From Nymphaea colorata (taxonomy: Eukaryota > Streptophyta > Magnoliopsida > Nymphaeales > Nymphaeaceae), in NCBI RefSeq assembly GCF_008831285.2, contig NC_045141.1, positions 24,227,315 through 24,291,314 on the forward strand: a DNA stretch of 64,000 nt. The letters run 5' to 3'. Made by a program: the position numbers and the translations under genes. The first letter of the stretch is position 1. Each line of letters begins with the position of its first letter. The notes under the pieces are model-generated. The model did no database searches, was not told the DNA's origin, and saw only the letters and a program-made list of their open reading frames with translations. This document shows positions 11,946 to 25,300 of this stretch, in pieces.

Positions 11946-12998
11946 ATTATCTAAAATCATACAACCATCTAACCAAGGCCGTGCAGCTAAAACAAGTAGA
12001 TGGTTGATAGAGAGAGAGAGAGAGAGAGAGAAAATAATGATTTTCATTATCTAAAATCATACAACCATCTTCCAAGGCCGTCCAGCTAAAACAATTAGAT
12101 GGTTGAGAGAAAAACAAAAAAAAAAATGTAAACTAATATTAAATGATAAAAATGTCAATGACTTTTTTTTTTAAAATTTTTTTCTTAACCATCCATCATG
12201 TTTGAATTGAAAGGTGTAGATTAGATAGATAAGTGACTCTAAAGCTAGAATCACAATTCAATTTATCCACTTTTTTTCCTATTGAGATTGCATTCTAGTT
12301 TCTTTATACTTAAGGAAAGGGCATTGGAGCGAGCCATATAAGCACATGATAACTCCCTTATGTTTCAAGAGTCTAAAGCAGAAGCTTGACTTCTTTAAGT
12401 AATTGATGAATACATGGTTCTTTAGATTATTTTTAGTTGACCTAATTATACTTATAAAAATGGCACGTTGTGTGCTTTAATTGATGTCCCTTGACATAAT
12501 TATCTTCACCCAAAAAAATGGAACTTCTATTTCGTTTACTGTAGAGAAAATGCCGGTTCAGAGTGTTTGACGATGGATTCACAAGCCACTTTTTCAACCA
12601 ACCCCTTTGAAAAGAGGGAAGGCAAAGGCAAAAAGTTTTCTCAACTGCTTCGATTTGGTGGTAAGATACACGCACCTTGGGTATTGACAACTTAAAATGT
12701 TTTAAACCCATATATGGACTATACTTAGTCGTGTTCACAAAGTCACGGATTTCTTTACTTAAATTGTTAAAAAAGTTTTTTAAGAGAGAGAAAAAGCGGA
12801 AGTGTTTTGGTTGATCCAGAACTCCTAACCAGGATTATGGAAATTCGGCGACTTGAATCGAATCTGTCCATGGGGGATTTCATGGTGCCATGTGTCAAAT
12901 TTTAACTTTTTTTATCAAATTATTTAATATTATATATATATATTAATATTTTCCATGTATTTTTTTAGAAAATGATTTTTTTAAAAATACCACTTGAG

Positions 12999-13001
<3 letters not shown>

Positions 13002-13052
<51 letters not shown>
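13002..13052. repeat. (AT)n microsatellite
   Basis: About 50 bp of uninterrupted TA dinucleotides. It creates spurious YIYIYI open frames on both strands. Confidence 0.95.
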
Positions 13053-13054
<2 letters not shown>

Positions 13055-13443
13055 CTGCATGGACTTGAAAAGGTCCCACTTCGTCTTATTTCCGCGGGTT
13101 TCTGGAGCAGACCATCTTGATAGCAAGAGTTTAAACCAACTCAACACCTCTCCACCTATAAAAAAGAGAAGAAAAGGAAAAGATCGAAAGAAACAGAGAA
13201 AAAGGAAAACGAGTTCTCTGTCCTTCACTGTCGTTTCCTGCAATTGGCATCTGAAACCAGAGTTAGCCTTATCCTCTCCCTCTCTGCATTTCGGGCTCTG
13301 CCTTCGGGATATACAGTGTCAAGCAGAAAAGCTGGTGGATACTTGGACAGATTACTCGGTACACAGTAGTGCAGTACGCCTTGGATTCCTGCCCAAACTT
13401 TTATTTGTGTTTCCAAAGCAGCAGATGCGGGAATGTATTTGTT

Positions 13444-13533
13444 ATGGCTGTCTCAGAAGAAGCCAAAACTCTGCCCACCACCAGCCAATATTGCTGTAAA
13501 TGCAGAGTGGAGATTGGAAGGTTTGGTTTATGA
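13444..13533 (+). CDS. Small hypothetical ORF (29 aa), uncertain
   Basis: ATG in a favourable plant context (ttATGGCTG) opens a 29-residue frame with a CCxC cluster (YCCKCRVEIGRF) ending at TGA. A TATA-like CTATAAAAAAG is at about 13156-13166, roughly 290 bp upstream, and the intervening DNA is CT-rich and leader-like. It could be a short peptide, the first exon of a decayed gene (GGAAG/gtttgg could act as a donor) or chance. I do not recognise it. Confidence 0.2.
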   Translation: MAVSEEAKTLPTTSQYCCKCRVEIGRFGL

Positions 13534-14475
13534 AATCCTTAAATGCCTGACTCAACAGTATACTTCTTTTCATTTGGGCAGCAGGATGCCTGCTACTTGT
13601 TATGATAAGATCTGCTGCAAAAGTAAAAGTTTTTACTTTTTTGGGAGATATATCACAGTTAGCTACCTTTTGGTTATAAAATCAAATGTCACAACAGTTT
13701 GATGAGAATCTATGAGTGGTGTTTCTCACCACCCACAAAAAGGCCGAAGCTTTCATTCAACTCTTTATTCCTACAAACTACAGGGTCTGCTTTCGGTGCT
13801 TCGAGGTTAACTCTTCAATTAAAAAACAAAATGCCAAATTTGTCTTTTATTTTATTTAAGATAGAAGGTCAGCCCTTTATGAGTTGGGTGTTATGAGGAG
13901 AGAGGCTCTTTTCACACCCTCTCATGTTAAACCATGACATGCAAATTGACTTGAAGTTAGCTTGATATTTTTTCTTTCTTTTATTTAAGGGTGAATAGTT
14001 AATTCCATCGCCTCTAAGAAAGGCCATTGGCTCTCTCCCTGTGTCTGCCTTCTTAGGTTTAAAGAGCATGCTTCGGGACTTTTTTACGGTTCAAAGTAGA
14101 GTGCACTGGAATGTGATAGTGACCATTCCAAGATTCGTACATGAGTTCTTAAAAGAGCCAGATCACCTTACCGCCTACTACGCTACCACCCCTTTAACTT
14201 GACATTTGAAATGATGGACCATCAATGAGAATTTACTTTTTATTAATCTCAATTGTCGGCACACTTGGGATGGAAGTAGGTAGTCGTGGCTGCATGATGA
14301 GAGACTTACGGCACATTTTTTATACAATTGACCATAGAGATGACCCACACAATATGTCATTCAAATGGAGCTTGACTCTTTATCAAGGTGAGCTGATTGG
14401 TTCGAGCTCAACCAGGGAAGGTGGATCAATAAAAATGCTTATTTTCGTATTGATATTTTGGGGTAATTTTTTTAT

Positions 14476-14556
14476 TTATATATTGGTGCTCCTTAAAAAT
14501 TTAAAATATTATAACGAGTATCCTTTAGCCAGAATTTTCTAGCTTTGCCTCCTCTT
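14476..14556. mobile_element. Remnant of a small dispersed element
   Basis: TTGGTGCTCCTTAAAAATTT, then about 40 bp later TAGCCAGAATTTTCTAGCTTTGCC. It resembles the right half of the element at 60400-60557. Confidence 0.35.
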
Positions 14557-16524
14557 AGATGAACTCTGAGTTGGAACTGGAACTGAAGGATGATGCTGAT
14601 CTTGTTGAAATAACTAGTTTGACTCAAGTTAATCAACTAAGCTCAAATTATTTAAGCTTGGTTAGATTTCACACTTTTAAGACAAAAGGAGTTATTGGTG
14701 CAAATAGTGACTTTCTTAATTTGCTTTAATTGGGGGTCTTACTTAAGCAGTGCGTGATGCACATAAAAAAAAACCATTATTGAATAAATCGTGTCATCTT
14801 TTTGCTCAAGAACACCATTGGACTGAACCAGTTGTATGCAAAAAATGAGATTATTGTTATTACCATATTTTAATAAAAAAAATTACGAGCAAACTCATGT
14901 TTTAAATTTTTAGAAAGACTTACCACTAGGTCGAAAACATTTGAACATTTCTGTTTAGTTTTGACGGCGAAACAGTGACAATAACCTAAACACTTTCACC
15001 ATCTTACACTCTGCATGTCCAAGTCTAAAGGATCTGAATTCCTAATAAAAAAGCCACTTAAAATGAACTTTTTGGAGGCTGTTAATTGGATGCTAAAGAT
15101 TCCAATGCTTCCTTCCATTTCTGCTTGCGATATTCATGTGCAACCAACCAATGAGTGCATCCCATGTGCTAACCATTTACTGATCTGATCTAATAAATCG
15201 GAAGTCGTCAAGATCTAGATCGGTGTGCCTCAGCCGCAGCACTGTTTTATGCGAGTCTCCCCAACTCTTTAACTTGCCCATTGAAAAGCAATTCTGCAGA
15301 ACCTTGGAACTCCTAGTTGAAAATTTTATCATCTTTTTCGCTTTTGCGTCACATCGCGGAAAGCAGTTAGTTCTCAACCACTTCCAATGACGACCATCAA
15401 TTAACTTGTTTTGTTGAACAAACGGCTATCGTTATAGTGACGAAAAACAGAAGAACCTGGTAAATAAATTACTTTCAGTGCTTCATACACTCATTAAATA
15501 TGAGTTTGTTGGGAATGGAGAAGTCTTCATTCAGCCACCTTTATTTATGGATGGTGGATTGTTAATCTTCTGTCCACATAAAAAAGGAGGATAGGAGGAA
15601 AGATACCTTGAAGAGGCCCAATCCCTTCTCCCCTTCTCCTGCCTCTAAAGTCTTAGGGCTGCTGAGCCAACTAACAAATAATACTCATAGAAATTGAATT
15701 GATGATCGGGTTTTCATCAACCCAACCAACTACATTACGCCTTTTGAAGCATTCCCCCATTGATTGGGCTGAGTGATTTTTCGCACGCGCGATTCCAACT
15801 TCATGTTGCCGAGAACAATCCGAACTGAGGCAACAGAGACATTACTGTTGAGATTAATTAAAGGATGTCATGAAATGGGAAAAAGGAATAGGCTGAGACA
15901 TGATCCTTTTAATTATCTTATGGCAAGAAAAATAGGAAAGCACTGAGGGGAAAGCCTCTCTACTTGCGAACTTTTAACGTTAGGTAATCAAAAGTTTTGC
16001 ATATGCAAATCATTTATTTAGTCAGATTCAAATTCAAATTCAAACCCGGATTTTTTAATGAGGCCAGTTCTGGGCCAACTAGCATCAGATCTGATGTTTC
16101 CATTCAGTTGGCTTAAATCGAACATCAGACCAAGATTTAGATTCCGTTATGAAACTGTAAACTGAATCTGAATTCAAATTGTAATCAGATTCGGAATCTA
16201 AACAGATTGAACACAAAAATGGTAGTCACAACTATTTGATCCATCTGAAACCCTACTACTGATGGTAAGCCAAAGCAGTTGCTCCTCCCGTGGTTATTAA
16301 AAAAAACGCCTTCTAAAACTATATCATGAGAAGCCCCAGTTTGAAGTGGCAGGCTAGGGATCTAAATGTAGGAACTTGAACTTAACATTCTTTCATTCAT
16401 ATCTAACTAAAACTCGATTCTAAATCCAAATATGTTAAAACTCGATAAATTTGATATTCTAGAAAGGTAGACGACATTTAATTTGAACCAAATCCATATC
16501 CTGCTATGTACATAGATGCTGTGT

Positions 16525-16546
16525 TATATATATATATATATATATA
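16525..16546. repeat. (TA)n microsatellite
   Basis: Short TA run followed by CACACACGTG, upstream of the FluG gene. Confidence 0.9.
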
Positions 16547-16786
16547 CACACACGTGGAACTTATGAGTAAACTCATTAACCAATAAAATACTTGGAAAAA
16601 AGAGAGTTCCAAGAAAGTAGAAACACCGAAAGGAAGACAAGATTAGACACCTAACAGCGAAAACCCGGCAGGAAAGGTAGTTTGGTAATTGCGTAATGGA
16701 GAAAACAAACGGCCACTGGGTAGGCAGTAGAATGTCCAAATCCGGCTTCCACGCTCGTTGATTGGTTGACTGTTGGTTCCTATAAG

Positions 16787-19291
16787 ATGATGGCCACTGT
16801 CGCCGACACGAGAAGAAAGAGTGAGAGTGAGAGAGCGGGAGCGGCGATGGCGGGGAAGTACGGGGAGTTGGTAAGGGCGATAGAGAGCATCCCTCTGGTG
16901 GATGCACACGCTCACAATATCGTCGCTCTCGATTCCGACGTTCCGTTCATCCGATGCTTCTCCGAGGCCGAAGGCGATGCCCTCAATGACGTCCCTCATG
17001 CTCTTTCCTTCAAGGTTCTCTCCTTCTCATTTCGTCTTCCTTTATCGTTCTTATTTTCGTTTCGGGTCTTTCGTTCTTACGGTGGAATGAACGATTACCC
17101 GCTGGTCGCGAGAAATGATCTTGATTTTGCACGTTTTGACGGCGTCGATTGTTCAATGATTAGTTGTTGAGCGTCAGGGAGTTTTTTCTTGGACTTCCGT
17201 GTTCCATTGTCAGGATCGGCCGATCCGCAGTCGTGAGAGATTATCTTCATGTTGCACTTCTTGGTAGTGTACGGTTCAGCTGACCAGTTTGTTAGGAGCT
17301 TGATCGCTTTCGAAGGCGATTTTCTTGGTTAACTTGTGTCTGTTCCATTTCTGTCGGTTTATGATGGATCACTCTCTGGTCGCTAGTCGCTGGCGATTGA
17401 TCTTGTTCTTGCACGTTCTGATCGTGTTGGGTTTGGTTAATCATCTTATTAAGATACTTATCACATTTTATGGATCATTGCTTTTTTTTTTTTGTCGCGC
17501 TTTATGGCTGATTATTGACAAATCAATCGAGAGTTGATATTGATTTTACACATTTTCATTATCTCGAGTTGATTCGATCAGCTTTTTCCTTTTTTCTGTT
17601 TTTGCTTTTTCGTATTCCATTGTCATAATTGACCACTTGGCAGTTGTGAGAGATGATCTTCGTGTTGCACTTTTTAGTAGTGTACGGTTCAGCTGACCAG
17701 TTTGTTACAAGATTGATCGTTTTCGAGGGCGATTTTCTTGGTTGACTTGTTTCTGTTTGAATTCTGTCGGTTTATGATGGATCACTCACTGGATGCCTGT
17801 GGCTGGTGAAGCTTATTAAGCTACTTATCAAGTTTTATGGGCCATTGGTTTGTTGTCGCGCTTTATGGCTGATTATTGACAAGTCAACGAGAGTTGATAT
17901 TGATTTGCACATTTTCATGATCTCGAGTTGAGTCGATCAGCTTTTTCCTTTTTTCTGTTTTTGTTTTTTATTCCATTGTCATAATTGACCACTCCGCAGT
18001 CGTGAGAGATGATCTTCATGTTGCACTTTTTGATAGTGTACGCTTCAGCTGACCAGTTTGTTACAAGGTTGATCATTTGCGAGGGCGATTTTCTTGGTTG
18101 ACTTATTTCTGTTTGATTTCTGTCGGTTTATGATGGATCACTCACTGGATGCCAGTGGCTGGTGATTGATCTTGTTCTCGCACGTTCTGATCGTGTTGGG
18201 TTTATTTAATCAGCTTATTAAGCTACTTATCAAGTTTTATGGGCCATTGGTTTATTGTCGCGCTTAATGGCTGATTATTGACAAGTCAACGAGAGTTGAT
18301 ATTGATTTTGCACATTTTCATGATCTCGAGTTGAGTCGATCAGCTTTTTCCTTTTTTCTGTTTTTGTTTTTTCGGTAGGCACGATCAGTTTGGTCGGAGG
18401 TTAGTTGTTATTTCTTTTAGACAAGTTCTATGCTCATTTTATTTCAGGTCGTTTAATACGATATTTCACGATTGTTCGCTTGCTGGTCACCAGAGGCAAT
18501 TTTCCTTTTGTACAAATTGGTTGTGTTCAGTTTGTGTCAATCGGTTGCTCATGCCCAATGCAAACTCTTATCCCTAATCTACCTCTCCTGTACCTCTCTT
18601 GAAAGGGAGGTTACGAGTGTCGTGATGTGTCCATGATTATGTTAATTTTCTACTTGTCAAATTTTGACATGTTTTTTTGTGGAAACTCTTAGTCTCTTAT
18701 AATTGTCATCTATCAATTTGAATCCTTCATATTGCGGGGTTAAGTTGTGTTTTATTTAGGTTCGTACTCAAGCTGTAGATTTCTCAGAATACTAGTTTAG
18801 GGTTATATTTTGTGAGTTAAGTTGTGTTTATTCAGATTCATATTCAAGCGGTATATTTCTCTACTGCAGAACACTAGTTTAGGTTTATATTTCTTTGACC
18901 ATCCTAAATCATCATTGTATTGCACGATTAGGTTCTTTTATAGGCTTGTAGCTTCTCGATCTCAGGATTAGAAGTCTTTGTTGTTTCTGACCAAAATTTG
19001 ATAAGTCTATGCAACAGAGAAGCATCAAAGATATTGCTGGCTTGTATGGCTGCGAGGCATCACTGGATGGTATTCAACAGCATCGCAAGTCATCTGGACT
19101 CCAGCAGATTTGCTCGAAAAGCTTTGAAGCTGCAAAGATATCTGCTGTTTTCATTGATGATGGCATCACTTTTGACAAAATGCATGACATTGAATGGCAC
19201 AAAAGTTATGTGCCTGTTGTTGGTAGAGTACTGAGAATCGAGCGACTTGCAGAGGAAATACTTGAGGAAGTGTGGCTCTCTCTCTCTCTCC

Positions 19292-19325
<34 letters not shown>

Positions 19326-22300
19326 TAAGGACACAAATAGGCATAAAGTCTACCCTCTTAGCATCTTCTGGGTTTATTATTTCATCCTAGGAATTCCCTT
19401 TGTCATGTGAACATTGTGGTTTCTTTTGTGCTAATAGGAGAGTTTCTTTACCATTAACTACTTTAACTGTTTTGGATTCTTTTTTGTCTCATAGTGTAAT
19501 TTTTCACCTCTTCATATCCGTATTGCTAAACTAACAGGAACTGATAGGTTTAACCAAATGGATGTCGTCTCTACAATGTGGCTAATCTCTGAGGCTGTGG
19601 TTTTGCCACCTCATTGCAAGAACTCCGCCTGTGCTGGGAACATTGATTTTATTATATCAATATTTAGTGCCATAAGCTAGATTATCTGATCTCATCACCT
19701 TTTCATATCTGATCTCATCACCTTCTCAGTTCAATTCTTGTTTTACCACCTGTTAGGATTGTCAATGTAGTGATGAGAATACACTGGCAACCAGGTGAAG
19801 TGCTCTTGTGGCTGGGCAACTTAGTAAATATGAAATGGGTGGCAACCTGCTCTCTATCTTTCCTCTAACTTTTTATGGATAGAGTTTTAGTTTCCCTAAA
19901 TTGCAGTATGAAGTTGGATGTTATTTTTGTTTATTTTCAGGGGCTACAAAGTGGGAAGCAATGGACGCTGGAGGATTTCAGCTATATATTCTTGACAAAG
20001 TTAAAACAATATCCTCGGGATTTGTTCTCTAGTGCAATTATTGACATCTACCTCCAGTTACTGTTGTTATAGATACTGTGTTCCTTAACAGGGTCATACG
20101 GCTGCCAGTAAAGTTGTCGCCCTGAAGAGTATAGCTGCTTACAGAAGTGGCCTGCAAATTGATACACATTTTTGCAGCGAGATTGTGGAGAATAGTATTC
20201 TAAAAGTCTTAAATGGTTAGTGAATTTGATGATGCAATATTGTTATTATTATTATTTTTTTAACATGTTCTATTATCTTATACAACCTTTTGAGGTAATC
20301 ATTCTCACTCCTACTATTGTTCAGATGGAAAACCTGTTCGTATCCAGAACAAGAGCTTCATTGACTACATATTAACACTCAGTTTGGAGGTAGCAATAGA
20401 TTATGACTTGCCTGTTCAAATACATACAGGGTAAAAAGGCCAAAGGCAGATTAATATAAAGCTTTCTACTGATTAATTTCTTCATGCACTTGATTAATTC
20501 TTGAGAGCCACATTCAGTTTGATATTCTAATGTTCTCCATCTTACTGGAAAACCTTGCTTGAGAAATTGCTGAGTACAGTGGATGAATATGTCAGATGCT
20601 TATATATGTAGGAGAGTTTCCCAAGGTAAACACTTGAAGGAAAGCCTGATATTTTTTGTCTTGAGATATCTTTCTACAGTAAGATATCCAAATCCCATCA
20701 TAGAAGACTGGAAAAATGCAGATCTACATGGGGAGGAAGCAAAGACTGATGCTTCGGATTGCTGACCGTCTAACCTGTTGGCTGCTTCTTGATCCAAACT
20801 TTATGTTGCTATTTTGTGGAGATCGGTTATTTGACATAGTCGGTCGTTTCTGCTCATTGTTCCACCCTGAGGGAGGAGTATTATGTATTTTTTGGGAGAC
20901 CTATTTCATCACAATCGAATGGTTTTCTGTTTAAGTAAAAAATTGTGCATAGTTCTTGGTAAAGTTGCCATGTCGTCTGTTACATGAAGGCATAAAAGGC
21001 CCTTTTGACATGTTTATTTACTTTTACCTCTTTCTTCATGCTTCATGTTTCTGTGACTTATTGGACAACAAAATTCATTGCTTTCATTAATATAACTTTT
21101 TGCTTAGATCTTCCTTTTTTTTTATTGATTCAGTTTTGGAGATAAAGACCTAGACTTGAGGCTTAGCAACCCACTTCACTTACGTGTACTTCTTGAGGAC
21201 AAGCGATTCACAAAATGTCGGATTGTTCTACTTCATGCATCTTACCCATTCTCACAGGAAGCATCATATCTGGCATCTGTTTATCCGAATGTATACTCTC
21301 CAATTTCCTTCATTTACTTGATGCACTTTGTATCTTTTAAGTTTAGCTTTAATATTATACTAATACCTACGAAAATCAGGTTTATGTTGATTTTGGTTTG
21401 GCGATTCCAAAGCTTAGTGTTCATGGGATGGTTTCATCAGTCAAGCAGCTTTTAGAGTTAACTCCTATAAATAAGGTGATGACACAAACCCCTTCACATG
21501 TTCCCAATCTTTCTGCTACAGGTCCTCCAATATGAATATAACACTTTTTTGATTTTCCAGTGGATTTAGATGATAAAGGTTCTCTTACTTTTCAATATTT
21601 CCTTTTCATGTGAAAGCTTTTCTTAACATGGAATCTTTATGAAGGGAAGTTGATTCTTGTTTTTCATTTAGTTGAGAAGCTTAAACAGCATATATCACCT
21701 ATCTAACTATGTATGCATTGCATTGCTCCAGTAATGCTGTTGTGCATAATTAATAGTCAAAGATAATGCTTGTATTCTTACATCTCGTTGTTGATGATTT
21801 GTGTATTTGTGCTTGCCGATAACTTAGGTCAGCTGTTTTGATAGGTCTTCAGTGCAGTGGCATTAGTACAGTAAAGGAACAACTCTACGAAACTCTAATT
21901 TGTAATCACCTGATATTGCCTATGCTGACATTTTGATCGTTTTGGACATTGTGTCATGCAGTTCTTATAATAACGATAGATTAACAGCCCATATTGCACT
22001 CAAATGTTTCATCAAGATGGATAGTTTATTGCTGATTTGATCATCTTATGGTGTTATTTGTTTTCTCTTTTCTCTTCTTTTGTTAGGTGATGTTTAGTAC
22101 AGACGGATATGCCTTTCCTGAAACATTTTTCTTAGGTATGCTTTTGAACATCACTCTGGATTTATATTTTATGTTTCTGGTCTACTCCCATAATATATTA
22201 TATGAAGATGTCACTGTTATCTCGATATATTCATCTATCTGTTATTTTTGGAGAAAAATGTTATTTTACTTGTAGTTTGTGTAAAAATGCCCGGAGATAG

Positions 22301-25300
22301 GCAAAACAAACGAGCCCCAAGCAAACTGGCATTGAAGGCCAAACTTCAAGGTCACTCCATAACACTAGGGAAATGTGCAGTTAGGCACAAATACATCAAC
22401 ATCATACAATCAACTGACAACATAACTTAGAGAAGCAATGAAATTTACAAGAGGGATCAGTCCTCATTATATACAGCAGCAAGTGGAGGAGCTAGCTGTT
22501 GTCTTGGTCCCAATGACTCCAAACAGAGTTCATGTGGACTAGCCAATCTCAACCCGTTGTCGACGGCTATACTTTACTGTCGAAGCCTTTACTTAACCAA
22601 GCGGATTAACCCATGTACATGACACACACACACACACACACACATGCACAAATTCTAATAGTTTGCTTGCATGGTCCAACTATTGATCCTGTCCATATAT
22701 CTTAAGCTGATGTTGTCCAAATTGTAGCTATAGAACTTGACAGGGTGTCCCACATATCAAAGTCACCTACTAAGCCTTGCCCACTTGGAGAGCAAGAGTA
22801 AAAGAAAAAAAAGCAACAATACTGAAAGCAATTGCTGCACTCAATGTCGTTGAACTTGTTCATTTATTTGTTGTTTCACTGGTATTGCTCGTAAATCTGT
22901 TCTGTAATGTGAAAAATGGGTTTTTTTATTAAATTAAATCCACCATTACCCTACTTTTATTGATAAATAACTACCTAAGGCAAATTAGAAACTTTTATGA
23001 GTAGCAATTTGTTGAGAAAATTTCTTAAAGTTGTATGTATGTGTGTGTGTGTGTGTGAATATTGCTGTTTCTCTGAACCCAAGCTTTTTGAAGTTACTCT
23101 GCACCTGCACGACGTAACATAGCTTTTTATTTCTACCTGTTATCTTAACATAGCTTTTTAATTTTACCCTGTTATATCAAAGTTGGATCACAGCCAACCA
23201 GTTTTGTTAATCTTTAATTTCAACCTATGTCCTTTCAGTCATACTAAATTACTCATGTTCTCTTTTGCTATTTATTGCTGTTGTTTCCACTTACTGCTAA
23301 ACTTCCTCAAATTTATGTCTCTCTTTTAGGTGCAAAACGGGCACGCGAGACTCTTGCTACTGTCTTGTGTGATGCTTGTGAGGATGGAGATCTCACTATA
23401 TTAGAGGCTATTGATGCTGCGAAGAGCATTCTTAGGGACAATGCTTTACAAATTTACAAGGTCAAACAAAATGTCGACTCACCGGAAGCTACACTGTATT
23501 CATCCCAAACAAATAAACTTGTGAAGCAGCCTGCACAAAAAACTGTTCTTGTACGTGTTATGTGGGTGGACACATCTGGACAACATCGTTGTCGTGTAAG
23601 TTATTTGAGTATTGTGTAAGTGTTATTGCCTATTCTAAGTCATCTTACTATCTTAGGCTCCTAGCTTTTGAACCTTAGTCAGATGAGATATATCAGCTAT
23701 GTTTCTCTGCAATGGAGGTGAATTGGATTGAGAAATAGTGTTGAACCAATATTACATATTATCTCCTGATGACATTTCTTACTTAAAATCCTCCATCAGT
23801 CTTTTATTCAAACTTAGCGGACTACTGCTTTCTTCACTTAGTGACAACGTTTGGAAACCCTAACTTTGTAACTAGTTCTTTAGTTGAATAATTGACTTGA
23901 TCAGGTTCATATTTTGAGCCACACTTTATGAGGCAGCAAGTTTTGTCTTTTGGTATTTTGTCATTTGCATTTCAATAGAATGGAAATTTAAAGTTAATCC
24001 ATTATCTAAATGGTATATAAAAATACACGTCTTCAAGCTTAGAATATTCTTGCCAGTTTTTCTCATGAAGAAAGGAGTTATTCTGTACTTTATTGTGATT
24101 GTGTCATTGTTTTGTTGGTCCTAGGTAATACCTGAGAGTCGCTTCCATCAAGTTGTAAAAGACCATGGGGTTGGTCTTACTTTTGCTTCAATGGGCATGA
24201 CCTCCTTTTGTGATGGCCCTGCTGAAGGATCCAATCTTACTGCTGTGGGTGAAATTCGGCTAATCCCAGATCTTTCAACATCATGCAGGCTACCCTGGTA
24301 TGACAGTTTCACCATGCACATTGCTTTTTCAATTCAAGGTATCAGATGGCAATGTTGTTTACATGTATTGTTATTTTCAAAAACGTTAGTCTGATGGATC
24401 CTCAACTTCTGTATTCTTATATTTGGTCATCAAGCTTATTGTATAAATAGTGCAGCTTTCATAACCCGAGTTCTTAGAAGAGATAAGATGTACCAATTAG
24501 AAATCGCATGTCTTTTGTCAGGATCTGGCAACTGGAACTTGATTTCTAGCAAGTGGAGCTTTTATTCATAAATAATATACCTGTACCTTGTGTTTTGTGC
24601 TAAATGTAGCTGAGTAGTTTCTTGACAATGATGTTTATTCACTTGCTCTTCATAATTTTTTTAATGATAGTCAATTGTTATATCAACTATTTTTTCACTT
24701 TTTATGGTGAAACCTGAAACAAAGCCTTATCTGAAATAATCCCCAGAATTGTGTGATCCAACTAAAACTTTTTCTACTTGGTATCAGTATAAAATTTTAT
24801 CATCAGCTGAACTAATTGTTTAAGTGCTGGTACATTGAATGTTCTCGCATTACTGTATTGTAGCTTTTTTCTTTTCTACGACAGTTTAGCTACAATTCTA
24901 TCAAGTAGAAAATATATTAGCATCTAATGTATTTTATTGCATTTATGTGATTAAGGTGGGTCCATCCAGTTGTGCTGTCATGAAAAAGCTCACTATATAT
25001 AAACTACCTGCAAAGAAATTGTGTATTTCATTTAATAGTTAGCAGCCATGGCAAGCAAAAGCTTGAGAAACATCCCTGAATCCAACCTTCCCAGTGCCCA
25101 GTATCTGGATTTCCTGAACAATTTGGCTTTCTTATACAGTCTGATAGGTATTTTTTTGTACTGTTTTGAAATATTTCCTAATATCGTTCTTGTTTTTTTG
25201 TTATGAACGCTTTCAGCATCTCATTTATGTACTATTATGTTAGTCATTATCCTTAATAAATCATCAGAAGAAGATGTGAGCTCTTCATTCTATTTTCTGT

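Larger units (their letters stand above)
10196..12250. repeat. Dispersed repeat cluster (about four partial copies)
   Basis: Copies at about 10196-10360, 11285-11405, 11941-12030 and 12039-12250. They share ACAACCATYTAACCAAGGC, TAGATGGTTGAGAGAAAA, and an AAACTAATAYTAAATGATAAAAATGT tail broken into shorter matches. The 11941 and 12039 copies are adjacent, separated by a (GA)n run. The LINE remnant at 11540-11945 sits between copies. Confidence 0.55.
7905..16786. other. Long intergenic region, no convincing protein gene
   Basis: About 8.9 kb between the RING-type promoter and the FluG gene. It holds a GC-rich island (8570-8995), a SINE-like element (9570-9765), a dispersed repeat with several copies (10196-12250), a LINE 3' remnant (11540-11945), compound microsatellites and a small inverted-terminus remnant (14476-14556). 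The remaining stretches, including 12300-13000, 13700-14450 and 14600-16500, show only short chance frames. Confidence 0.6.

Noticed and set aside
11588-11947. 119-codon minus-strand frame as a gene
   Set aside because: The same stretch in another frame matches a LINE C-terminal tail with a stop, so the frame is incidental.
12972-13499. A 175-codon plus-strand frame running through the (AT)n array
   Set aside because: The start lies in or next to a TA dinucleotide repeat, the product is an IYIYIY run followed by unrelated sequence, and no family resemblance is visible.
20001-20100. GT-AG alternatives for FluG exon 3/4 (donor at AAA/gttaaa, acceptor TTAACAG or GCCAG)
   Set aside because: They give a frame break or lose about ten conserved residues, whereas the AT-AC boundary gives the family length exactly and has a perfect branch site.
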